A stretch of DNA of 5,206 nucleotides from Halothiobacillus neapolitanus (GTDB lineage: Bacteria > Pseudomonadota > Gammaproteobacteria > Halothiobacillales > Halothiobacillaceae): NCBI GenBank assembly GCA_020722165.1, contig DYLI01000116.1:1-5206 (forward strand). The letters are read 5' to 3'. Under the pieces are notes generated by a model. The model ran no database searches and was not told where the DNA came from. It was given only the letters and a program-made list of their open reading frames with translations. Position numbers and translations under genes: made by a program. Below, piece after piece: positions 1-5,206 of the stretch. The number at the start of each line of letters is the position of its first letter. The first letter of the stretch is position 1.

Positions 1-21
1 ATAAACAATATTCTCACTCAC
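1..21 (-). CDS. 5' end of a GTG-initiated gene, possibly thioredoxin (partial)
   Basis: Only seven codons are inside the window. Read on the minus strand from position 21 they give GTG AGT GAG AAT ATT GTT TAT, that is MSENIVY. The start is well supported: AAGGAG lies at 34-29, followed by a 7-nt spacer and then GTG. Thioredoxins of proteobacteria often begin with a similar string (MS-[D/E]-[N/K]-I followed by a short beta strand), so a TrxA-type thioredoxin is a reasonable guess. Seven residues cannot establish a family, and the catalytic CGPC motif would lie outside the window. The gene is co-directional with the three genes upstream of it, about 108 nt after the stop of the hydrolase gene. 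I am fairly sure a gene starts here and unsure of its product. Confidence 0.5.
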
Positions 22-129
22 GCGGTATCTCCTTGATGAGGATGGAAAAACGGGGTTAACCCCATGTTTGGAAACTTCAATACTCGTTAAACTTTGGCGA
101 TTTTGCGGCGAGCTTGGCGCGATTGCAAG
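22..129. other. Intergenic leader between hydrolase gene and left-edge gene
   Basis: This 108-nt gap contains no open frame worth calling. Besides the palindrome and RBS it has a possible minus-strand promoter: TTGCAA at 128-123 and CAAAAT at 105-100 with a 17-nt spacer, each matching four of six sigma-70 consensus bases. If used, it would give a leader of roughly 70 nt containing the palindrome. This promoter reading is weak and based on inspection only. Confidence 0.3.
46..63 (-). terminator. Palindrome plus T-run; weak terminator, attenuator or operator
   Basis: Positions 52-63 read GGGGTTAACCCC, a perfect 12-bp palindrome. On the minus strand it is followed by G and then five T (50-46). 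As RNA it can fold only into a 4-bp GC stem with a TTAA loop, which is short for an intrinsic terminator, although stem plus U-tract is the right arrangement. It lies downstream of the hydrolase stop (130) and only 11 nt before the AAGGAG of the next gene. If it terminates, it would also cut transcripts that start upstream and read into that gene. A protein-binding dyad is the main alternative. Confidence 0.35.
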
Positions 130-924
130 TTACGCAGCGGTTTCTGCGCCTTGTAAATGTAGCCCTATGGGGCATTCAATCTCCACCGCGAGCGGCAGAT
201 GATCCGAATGCGGCAACTGCAAGACTTCGGCCTTGTGCAAGCGCAAACTGGGGCTGAGCAAAATATAGTCAATCATGCGATTGGGTCGCCAACTGGGGAA
301 AGTGTGCAACTCCTGTTCGGGCAGTAGCAGACCCGAACGCTGTTGCAACATGCGCAACTCAGGCGAATGCGGCAAGCAGTTGAAATCGCCCATCAGTACG
401 GCATGAGGCTCGTTGTGCAACAGTTCGGCCACAAACGCCATCTGCTTCAAGCGTGTCCCCCGCCCTAGGGCGAGGTGCATGACCGCCACCGCCAGGCGGG
501 CCTTACCGCAACCAAAGTAAGCCAGCATGACCCCCCGCCCCGGCACAATGCCCGGCAGGGCGTGATGTTCGACCACATACGGCGTATAGCGCGCCAGCAA
601 GCCCAGGCTGTGTTTGGCCAAGTGACCAAAATCACGGTTGGTTTGATGCCGCCAAAACGGCAGACCGGCGCGGCTGGCGAGGTACTCGGTTTGATTCACG
701 TATTGGCTACGCAAACTGCCTGCGTCCACTTCCTGCAAGCCCACAATGTCGTAGTCCGCCAAAGCCTTGGCGATGTTATCCAGATTTCTTGCGCGCCCAG
801 GCGAGGGCAAAAAATGCTTCCAGCTATTACCCAGATAATCATGATAGGCACGGCTGGAAATGCCGACCTGAATGTTATAACTCAGCAGCCGCAGACGCTG
901 CCCATGGTGCGTGGCTTGCTGCAT
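130..924 (-). CDS. Endonuclease/exonuclease/phosphatase (EEP) family hydrolase
   Basis: The product is a 264-residue metal-dependent phosphoesterase of the EEP (DNase I/exonuclease III-like) fold. The family motifs appear in order: SYNIQ (N17), LQEVD (E65), VMH (H150), GDFN (D180, N182), IDYIL (D219) and SDHLP (D241, H242). These are the metal-binding and catalytic residues of the fold, so the enzyme looks intact. There is no signal peptide or membrane segment, so it is probably cytoplasmic. I prefer the ATG at 924, which overlaps the TGA of the upstream synthase gene as TGATG. A GTG one codon earlier (927) is the alternative. No Shine-Dalgarno sequence is visible, so reinitiation after the upstream gene is likely. 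EEP members act on DNA, RNA, phosphoinositides or sphingomyelin, and the substrate cannot be read from these motifs. The nearest general type is the YbhP-like proteins of proteobacteria. The family call is firm and the substrate unknown. Confidence 0.9.
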   Translation of the reverse strand: MQQATHHGQRLRLLSYNIQVGISSRAYHDYLGNSWKHFLPSPGRARNLDNIAKALADYDIVGLQEVDAGSLRSQYVNQTEYLASRAGLPFWRHQTNRDFGHLAKHSLGLLARYTPYVVEHHALPGIVPGRGVMLAYFGCGKARLAVAVMHLALGRGTRLKQMAFVAELLHNEPHAVLMGDFNCLPHSPELRMLQQRSGLLLPEQELHTFPSWRPNRMIDYILLSPSLRLHKAEVLQLPHSDHLPLAVEIECPIGLHLQGAETAA

Positions 925-2555
925 CACATCGGTGACACCATCTCACCCAGTCGCGCCGTGAGCTTGAGGTTTTCGCTGTAATCGACCGGCACGTCAATCA
1001 CGCAAACCTCATTGCTGGCAATCGCCTCGCGCAGCACCTCTTGCAGTGACATACCCGATTCAATGCGATAGCCGCGTGCGCCGAACGATTCCGCCAGCTT
1101 GACGAAATCCGGGTTGCCAAATTTGACGAAAGCCGGACGACCAAATTGTGCAATCTGCTTCCATTCAATCAAACCATAACCGCCATCATTCCAGATCAGC
1201 ACGATGATCGGCGTATTCAGGCGTACCGCCGTTTCCAGCTCTTGCACGTTCATCAGAAAGCCGCCGTCACCTGTGGCCGCGACCACGGTGCGCTCCGGAC
1301 GCGCCAGTTTGGCGGCAATCGCCCCCGGCAAGGCGATACCCATGCTGGCAAAACCATTGGAAATCAGGCAGGTATTTGGAAACTCACAGCGGAACATGCG
1401 CGCCAGCCACATTTTGTGCGCGCCCACATCGGAAATCACAATGTCGTGCAAATCAAGCGCGGTGCGCAAATCCCAAATCAGCTTTTGCGGCTTCAGCGGC
1501 CACACGCTATCGCGCGCATGTTCGCTCATATCGGTCTTGAGCAACTCACGCAACGGGCGCATGGCCTGCCCCTCATGCGGTTTGGTGCGCAAGGCAATAC
1601 GTTCAAGCGACAAACCGATATCACCCAAAACTTCCAGCGTCACGCCGTAATGCGCGTCTACCTCCGCCGACGTGTCGTCGATATGCAGAATGGCGCGGTC
1701 GCGGGTTGGATGCCATAAATGCGGATGGTACTCCACGATGTCGTAGCCAATGGCGATAATCAGATCGGCATGATCGAAGCCCACACCGACGTAATCCTTG
1801 GCCTGCAAACCCACGCTGCCCAAGGCCATTGGGTGTTTGAACGGAATCACCCCCTTGGCCATAAAGGTGTTCGCTACCGGGATATTCAACTGTTCTGCAA
1901 ACGCCGCCAGCGCCTCATGCGCTCCGGCGCGAATCACGCCATTGCCGGCAAGAATGATTGGATTTTTCGCCTGCGAAATCAGCTCGGCCGCCGCGATAAC
2001 GGTTTGATCGGTCGGCCCGGGCTCATGACCTTCAACCGAACTCAGCGGCACACCCTCGGCAGGCATTTCGGCGATATTTTCCGGCAGCTCGATAAAGGCC
2101 GCGCCGGGCTTGGAGGCTTGCGCCAGCTTGAACGCCTTGCGGATGGTTTCCGGCACGGTGCTTGGCGTTAGCACCCGCGTCGAATACTTGGTAATCGGGC
2201 GAAACATCTCAACCAAATCAAGCACCTGATGTGATTCTTTATGCAGCCGCTCTGTCGAAGCCTGCCCGGCAATCGCCACTAACGGCGCATGATCCATATT
2301 CGCATCCGCTACGCCGGTAATCAGATTGGTCGCCCCCGGCCCCAAGGTCGCCAGACACACACCCGCACGCCCGGTCAGCCGCCCATGCACATCCGCCATA
2401 AACGCCGCGCCCTGTTCATGCCGCGTGGGAATAAAACGAATCGTGCTACCTAACAGCGCGTCCAGCAAATCAAGATTTTCCTCTCCCGGTACACCAAAAA
2501 TGGTTGCAACGCCCTCGGCTTCAAGGCAACGGATGACAAGCTCGGCAGTGGTCAT
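924..2555 (-). CDS. ThDP-dependent acetolactate synthase-like enzyme, large subunit type
   Basis: The 543-residue product has the three domains of the pyruvate oxidase/acetolactate synthase family: N-terminal pyrimidine-binding (about 1-165), central (about 185-320) and C-terminal ThDP-pyrophosphate-binding (about 370-525). Visible landmarks are GVPGEENLDLL (21-31), the catalytic glutamate E47 in RHEQGA, LGPGATN (71-77), and the GDGGF...NDGGY metal/ThDP motif with D430 and D457. The expected reaction is condensation of two pyruvates to 2-acetolactate with loss of CO2, in the cytoplasm. The HQ-containing segment near 109 and the absence of an adjacent regulatory subunit resemble catabolic-type enzymes more than the biosynthetic IlvB/IlvN pair. 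The substrate-specificity position carries lysine (K466), so other 2-oxo acids remain possible. The start at 2555 matches where family proteins begin. The frame stays open to a TTG at 2630, with an ATG at 2591, but those would add unconserved residues and neither has an RBS. A terminator upstream suggests its own promoter; an extended -10-like TGCTAAACT at 2602-2594 is a weak candidate. Confidence 0.85.
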   Translation of the reverse strand: MTTAELVIRCLEAEGVATIFGVPGEENLDLLDALLGSTIRFIPTRHEQGAAFMADVHGRLTGRAGVCLATLGPGATNLITGVADANMDHAPLVAIAGQASTERLHKESHQVLDLVEMFRPITKYSTRVLTPSTVPETIRKAFKLAQASKPGAAFIELPENIAEMPAEGVPLSSVEGHEPGPTDQTVIAAAELISQAKNPIILAGNGVIRAGAHEALAAFAEQLNIPVANTFMAKGVIPFKHPMALGSVGLQAKDYVGVGFDHADLIIAIGYDIVEYHPHLWHPTRDRAILHIDDTSAEVDAHYGVTLEVLGDIGLSLERIALRTKPHEGQAMRPLRELLKTDMSEHARDSVWPLKPQKLIWDLRTALDLHDIVISDVGAHKMWLARMFRCEFPNTCLISNGFASMGIALPGAIAAKLARPERTVVAATGDGGFLMNVQELETAVRLNTPIIVLIWNDGGYGLIEWKQIAQFGRPAFVKFGNPDFVKLAESFGARGYRIESGMSLQEVLREAIASNEVCVIDVPVDYSENLKLTARLGEMVSPM

Positions 2556-2624
2556 GGTGATGGACTTTTGCGTCAATAGATTAAGTGGCATGAAGTTTAG
2601 CAGGAAGAGCACGCCTGTTACGCC

Positions 2625-2652
2625 AAACAAAAACGCCGCAAAACGCGGCGTT
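2625..2652 (-). terminator. Rho-independent terminator of the metallo-hydrolase gene
   Basis: On the minus strand an 8-bp stem (AACGCCGC at 2652-2645 pairing with GCGGCGTT at 2639-2632) encloses a GTTTT loop and runs into TTTGTTT. With the last two stem bases this makes a T-rich tract of TTTTTGTTT. It begins 23 nt after the TAA of the metallo-hydrolase gene (2678-2676). The plus-strand reading lacks a T-tract, so it acts in one direction. It separates the metallo-hydrolase from the downstream synthase gene. Confidence 0.85.
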
Positions 2653-2675
2653 GGAAAAACTACCCGATAACGGGG

Positions 2676-3713
2676 TTAGAAATTTGCCTGCTCCGCCTCG
2701 GTGTAGGCCAGAATCGTGTAGTTGCCGATATTCTCGTTGAAACCTTTGGTCACTGGTGCCCATTTTTTCACACGCGGATCGGCCAGAACCATGATTTTGG
2801 CTTGCTCCAGTTGCTTGCCCTGCTTGACTGCGTCGACACAGGCGCCGTAAATCCCCTCGAACAATTCGCGGTTATTTTTCAGCACATCCGCGCCAGGAAC
2901 ACCGTGTCCGGGTAGCCATATCTTGACCTTGGGCTGAATTTTTTCCAGTGCATCCATAACTTTAAAGGTTCCGAGATACGAACCGTCCTCCATAAACGCA
3001 ATACGCCTATCCATGGCGACATCGCCCACATGCACGATGTTGTCCTCCACAATCAGGAAGCACACATCCGCTGGTGTGTGCGCCGTGCCGTAATGCAGGC
3101 AGCGGATGGTCACATCGCCATACTTGAACTCGTCGCCGTGCTTGATTTCCTTGTTGGGCGCGGTCACCACCGTGCCGAGCGTGGCATTGTCGGTGGAGCG
3201 CTCCATCAGCTTGACCCAATATTCGCCCTGCCCGGACTTGATGGCCGACATGGTGAGCGCGTGCGCATAAATCGGCACATCCTTGTTGGCCTCGACAAAG
3301 GCATGATTCCCCAGCCAATGGTCGCCGTGATAATGCGTGTTGAACACGGCAATAATCGGCTTGTCGGTGACTTTTTTGATCTGACGCAGTGCCATTTCGC
3401 CAATTTGCGTGGACGCGCCCGAATCCAGAACCACCACGCCTTTTTGCGTGACCACAAAGCTGACATTACTCATCAGCCCCTGATTTTTGGCATTTGGAAA
3501 ACCATCCGGCGCAATCACCACATAAGTATGTTCACCCAGCTTTTTGGCCGGAATATCCGCTACGGCCGGCCCTTTCACCACCATCTCCATCTCCTTGGCA
3601 AAGGCTTGCAAAGGCGCGAGTGCAGGCACGCTCAACGCGCCCAAGGCTGCGGCGCTGGCGACTGTGCGCAAAAAAGAACGACGGGCGTGATTGGCTGAAT
3701 GATGCTCTGACAT
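2676..3713 (-). CDS. Tat-exported metallo-beta-lactamase-fold zinc hydrolase
   Basis: The 345-residue product starts with a twin-arginine signal peptide: ARRSFLRT (R11, R12) followed by a hydrophobic Ala/Leu stretch to about residue 38, with likely cleavage after AFA (39). Folded export to the periplasm with bound metal is therefore expected. The mature part is a metallo-beta-lactamase domain with every usual ligand: H127, H129, D131 and H132 in THYHGDH, then H212, D231 in HVGD and H270 in LPGHG, which suits a two-metal site. The start at 3713 is fixed by GAGGAG with 7-nt spacing. The frame continues upstream to 3857, but that part is non-coding promoter DNA. The overall plan (Tat signal, LDSG, THYHGDHWLGN) resembles SoxH-like and quinoprotein-relay metallohydrolases, which are poorly characterised. 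No sox or PQQ gene is in view, so that link is inference. Alternatives are other periplasmic MBL hydrolases; beta-lactam hydrolysis is not implied. It is a single-gene unit closed by its own terminator. Confidence 0.88.
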   Translation of the reverse strand: MSEHHSANHARRSFLRTVASAAALGALSVPALAPLQAFAKEMEMVVKGPAVADIPAKKLGEHTYVVIAPDGFPNAKNQGLMSNVSFVVTQKGVVVLDSGASTQIGEMALRQIKKVTDKPIIAVFNTHYHGDHWLGNHAFVEANKDVPIYAHALTMSAIKSGQGEYWVKLMERSTDNATLGTVVTAPNKEIKHGDEFKYGDVTIRCLHYGTAHTPADVCFLIVEDNIVHVGDVAMDRRIAFMEDGSYLGTFKVMDALEKIQPKVKIWLPGHGVPGADVLKNNRELFEGIYGACVDAVKQGKQLEQAKIMVLADPRVKKWAPVTKGFNENIGNYTILAYTEAEQANF

Positions 3714-3720
3714 GACGCGA

Positions 3721-3726
3721 CTCCTC
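3721..3726 (-). promoter_or_regulatory. Ribosome binding site of the metallo-hydrolase gene
   Basis: The minus strand reads GAGGAG followed by seven bases and ATG at 3713. This is a strong Shine-Dalgarno sequence. It decides the start in favour of the Met preceding the Tat signal over the upstream in-frame start at 3857. Confidence 0.85.
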
Positions 3727-3829
3727 ACTAAATGTTGTTTTGGTATAAGCATTCTAGGCGCTAGCCGTTTTGATGTGTCCACAACTTTTTTATCGCGCCC
3801 TACGGGTTTATTTATGTGCACACACCCGC

Positions 3830-3835
3830 TATGAT
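3830..3835 (+). promoter_or_regulatory. Candidate -10 box for the outer-membrane protein gene
   Basis: TATGAT matches the sigma-70 -10 consensus at five of six bases. The -35 position 17 nt upstream is TTTATT (3807-3812), a poor match, so the promoter would be weak or activator-helped. Transcription would begin near 3841-3843, exactly where the Zur-like dyad starts, which suits repression by a protein bound over the start site. Confidence 0.4.
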
Positions 3836-3840
3836 CCAAC

Positions 3841-3853
3841 GTTACTCTATAAC
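3841..3853. promoter_or_regulatory. Zur-like operator (candidate)
   Basis: The sequence GTTACTCTATAAC has the length and dyad layout of the proteobacterial Zur operator core GTTATANTATAAC and matches 10 of its 12 fixed positions; the two mismatches are in the left half-site. The arms extend by one more pair to CGTTA and TAACG. Its place, between a -10-like box and the start codon 15 nt downstream, is typical of a repressor site. The consensus is quoted from memory of Zur regulon studies. The right half-site TATAAC could by itself be a -10 box, but no -35 fits it. Confidence 0.5.
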
Positions 3854-3868
3854 GCAAATCAAGCCTAC

Positions 3869-5206
3869 ATGTTCAAACCTGCCTATTTAATCGCTCTTGC
3901 TCTACCCCTGTCTGCGCTTGCCGACGAACCCAACACCGCGCCCTACATCATTCCCAGCGCCCATCTCGATTTTGTGGGTTACGGCGATAACGCGAACGGC
4001 ATGGGTGGCGAATATTTGCAAAACGCCAATGGCATATTCAACGTACATCATGACGATGCCACGGGCGGCCACAGCCACGGCGGCGGGCTTGAGCAGGGGT
4101 TAAATTTTCGGGGTATCGAGCTTGCGCTCAAGGCCGAGTTCCCGGGCTGGGCGGATGGCGCGTTGCGCATGGTGACGGACGGCAGCGACGGCGCTATCGA
4201 AGAAGCTTGGTTACGCAGCCGCGTTTTGCCCGGCGGGTTGCAGCTCAAGGGCGGACTGTTTTACAGCGATATTGGTATTGAAAATAAACTGCATCCGCAC
4301 GATTGGGACTTTGTAAATCAATCACTGCCCTACCAAATGCTCTTTGCTAGCGGGCTGAGTGGCAGTGGTTTGCAAGTCAACTGGACAGCCGACTTGCCTT
4401 TCAAGCTCACGCTCGGCGCGGAAGCGCTCAATGCGGAAAACGAAGGCGTTGATGCTTATGTCGGCCCGACACAGGGCTACTTCACCACCATCGGCAAACA
4501 AATCAGCCTGCCCTTTGCCGAACAAACTTCATGGCCGAGCGTCTACACGCTGTACGCCAAAAGCGGTATCGCCATCAGCGAAAATCAGCATCTTTTTGGC
4601 GGCCTCTCCTACATCAAAGGCCGCCAACATCAGGAAATGCACCGTTATCATCCCGGGATTAACGATGCCGACCATTCCTTGCAGGGCAGCACTCAAACCT
4701 ATGGCATAGACGCGGGTTATCACTACCACGCCGACCAGGCTCATGGCGTAGGCGATTTCAAAATAAGCGCCGAATACTTTTACCAAAGTAAAGACCTCAC
4801 GCTGATTTATCACGACACCAAACCGTGGAACGTGGACATGCCACGTGAGCTGAATGTCGATGCCTTCGTCATTCAAGCTAAATACGGTATCGCCCCGCGC
4901 TGGGATATTGGCCTACGCTATGACATGGCGGGCAATATTCACGAAGCCCTGCGCTCCGCCTCGCCCACCCACTGCCTGCCGCCCTATCAAAGCAAACCCT
5001 GCCCGCGCCAGAACAGCTCATTTGAATCCATGCAGCGCATCAGCGCCGCGCTCACCTGGCAGATCGACGAGCGCCAACACCTGCGTTTAGAGCTCGCCCA
5101 CGCCAGCGTCCCCGTGGCCGAAGACATCAATGCTGATGGCATTAACGATGCGGTGCGCCGCGATTTCAACCAGATATTTCTGCAATATCAACTCATGCTT
5201 GGTGGA
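3869..5206 (+). CDS. Predicted outer-membrane beta-barrel protein, His-rich, possibly zinc-related (3' partial)
   Basis: The frame from ATG 3869 is open for 446 codons to the window edge with no stop. The product begins with a Sec signal peptide: MFKP, a hydrophobic core YLIALALPLSALA, and cleavage likely after residue 18 before DEP. A His/Asp/Gly-rich segment follows (HHDD at 60-63, GHSHGGG at 67-73), suggesting metal binding. The rest alternates short amphipathic strands ending in aromatic residues with Gly/Asp/Asn-rich turns, for example LQLKGGLFYSDIG, FKISAEYFYQ and IGLRYDMAG, as in outer-membrane barrels. C369 and C378 could form a disulphide in a loop, and DINADGIND (419-427) resembles a calcium-binding loop. 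The visible end (FLQYQLMLGG) looks like a final barrel strand, so little may be missing. I do not see a TonB box or plug domain. A Zur-like site upstream suggests a role in zinc uptake. I recall similar proteins beside zinc transporter genes, but that is from memory. No clear RBS precedes the start. A porin-like protein of unknown substrate is the cautious alternative. Confidence 0.75.
   Translation, partial: MFKPAYLIALALPLSALADEPNTAPYIIPSAHLDFVGYGDNANGMGGEYLQNANGIFNVHHDDATGGHSHGGGLEQGLNFRGIELALKAEFPGWADGALRMVTDGSDGAIEEAWLRSRVLPGGLQLKGGLFYSDIGIENKLHPHDWDFVNQSLPYQMLFASGLSGSGLQVNWTADLPFKLTLGAEALNAENEGVDAYVGPTQGYFTTIGKQISLPFAEQTSWPSVYTLYAKSGIAISENQHLFGGLSYIKGRQHQEMHRYHPGINDADHSLQGSTQTYGIDAGYHYHADQAHGVGDFKISAEYFYQSKDLTLIYHDTKPWNVDMPRELNVDAFVIQAKYGIAPRWDIGLRYDMAGNIHEALRSASPTHCLPPYQSKPCPRQNSSFESMQRISAALTWQIDERQHLRLELAHASVPVAEDINADGINDAVRRDFNQIFLQYQLMLGG

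Larger units (their letters stand above)
3714..3868. other. Divergent intergenic regulatory region
   Basis: These 155 bp separate two divergent genes, so both promoters should lie here. On the metallo-hydrolase side, candidate minus-strand elements are TGGACA and TAGAAT, but their spacing is about 19 nt, so this promoter is uncertain. Small dyads of unknown meaning are present: CTAG-GCG-CTAG at 3754-3764 and TGTGCACA at 3815-3822. The side facing the plus-strand gene holds the candidate -10 box and Zur-like operator listed separately. Confidence 0.6.

Noticed and set aside
874..881. GTTATAAC palindrome resembling a Zur half-site pair
   Set aside because: It lies inside the EEP coding sequence where it encodes the conserved SYN motif, and it lacks the 13-bp Zur spacing.
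475..981. 168-codon plus-strand open frame opposite the EEP hydrolase gene
   Set aside because: It is antisense to a gene with full EEP motifs, has no recognisable domain, and is a by-product of GC-rich coding on the other strand.
1146..2171. Several plus-strand open frames opposite the synthase gene
   Set aside because: They overlap one another and a well-supported ThDP enzyme, and have shadow-like composition rich in Arg, His and Gln with no domain.
2556..2630. N-terminal extension of the synthase to the TTG at 2630 or ATG at 2591
   Set aside because: The extra residues are not family-like, no RBS precedes either start, and the longer one begins within the T-tract of the terminator.
3030..3698. 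222-codon plus-strand open frame opposite the metallo-hydrolase
   Set aside because: It is antisense to an intact MBL domain with a good RBS and Tat signal, and the His/Arg-rich product matches no family.
3714..3857. 48-residue N-terminal extension of the metallo-hydrolase
   Set aside because: It would put the Tat signal inside the protein. A strong RBS supports the start at 3713, and this stretch is promoter DNA.
4322..4876. Minus- and plus-strand open frames overlapping the barrel gene
   Set aside because: They are out-of-frame shadows of a long frame with a signal peptide and barrel-like pattern.

Overview
The window carries three complete genes on the minus strand and one plus-strand gene cut by the right edge. 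The first few codons of a further minus-strand gene lie at the left edge. Moderately GC-rich coding sequence, a Tat-exported metallo-hydrolase, a Sec-type outer-membrane barrel protein and Gram-negative style regulatory signals suggest a proteobacterium, perhaps a beta- or gammaproteobacterium. No rRNA or other marker pins it down, so this placement is inference. I see no mobile elements, CRISPR arrays, tRNAs or rRNAs.

Layout from left to right. Positions 1-21 (minus) hold the start of a GTG-initiated gene behind a strong ribosome binding site; the visible residues (MSENIVY) resemble a thioredoxin N-terminus but are too few to prove it. Positions 22-129 are non-coding, with a perfect 12-bp palindrome followed by a T-run. 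Positions 130-924 (minus) encode an endonuclease/exonuclease/phosphatase-fold hydrolase. Its ATG overlaps the TGA of the upstream gene (TGATG), so it is probably translationally coupled to it. That upstream gene, 924-2555 (minus), encodes a ThDP-dependent acetolactate-synthase-like enzyme with no regulatory small subunit next to it. A clear intrinsic terminator at 2625-2652 separates it from the next gene, 2676-3713 (minus), a Tat-exported metallo-beta-lactamase-fold zinc hydrolase with a complete metal-ligand set.

Positions 3714-3868 form a divergent intergenic region. It holds the metallo-hydrolase RBS on one side. On the other it holds a candidate -10 box and a dyad that matches the Zur (zinc uptake repressor) operator core at 10 of 12 fixed positions. 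Positions 3869 to the right edge (plus) encode a secreted, probably outer-membrane beta-barrel protein with a His-rich segment near the mature N-terminus, a Cys pair and a calcium-loop-like motif. Its reading frame is open to the edge.

The most interesting inference is that the plus-strand gene is a zinc-responsive outer-membrane protein: a Zur-like operator just upstream and a metal-binding-looking segment in the product point the same way. The other genes look like housekeeping or accessory metabolism, and nothing visible joins them into one pathway with the barrel protein.
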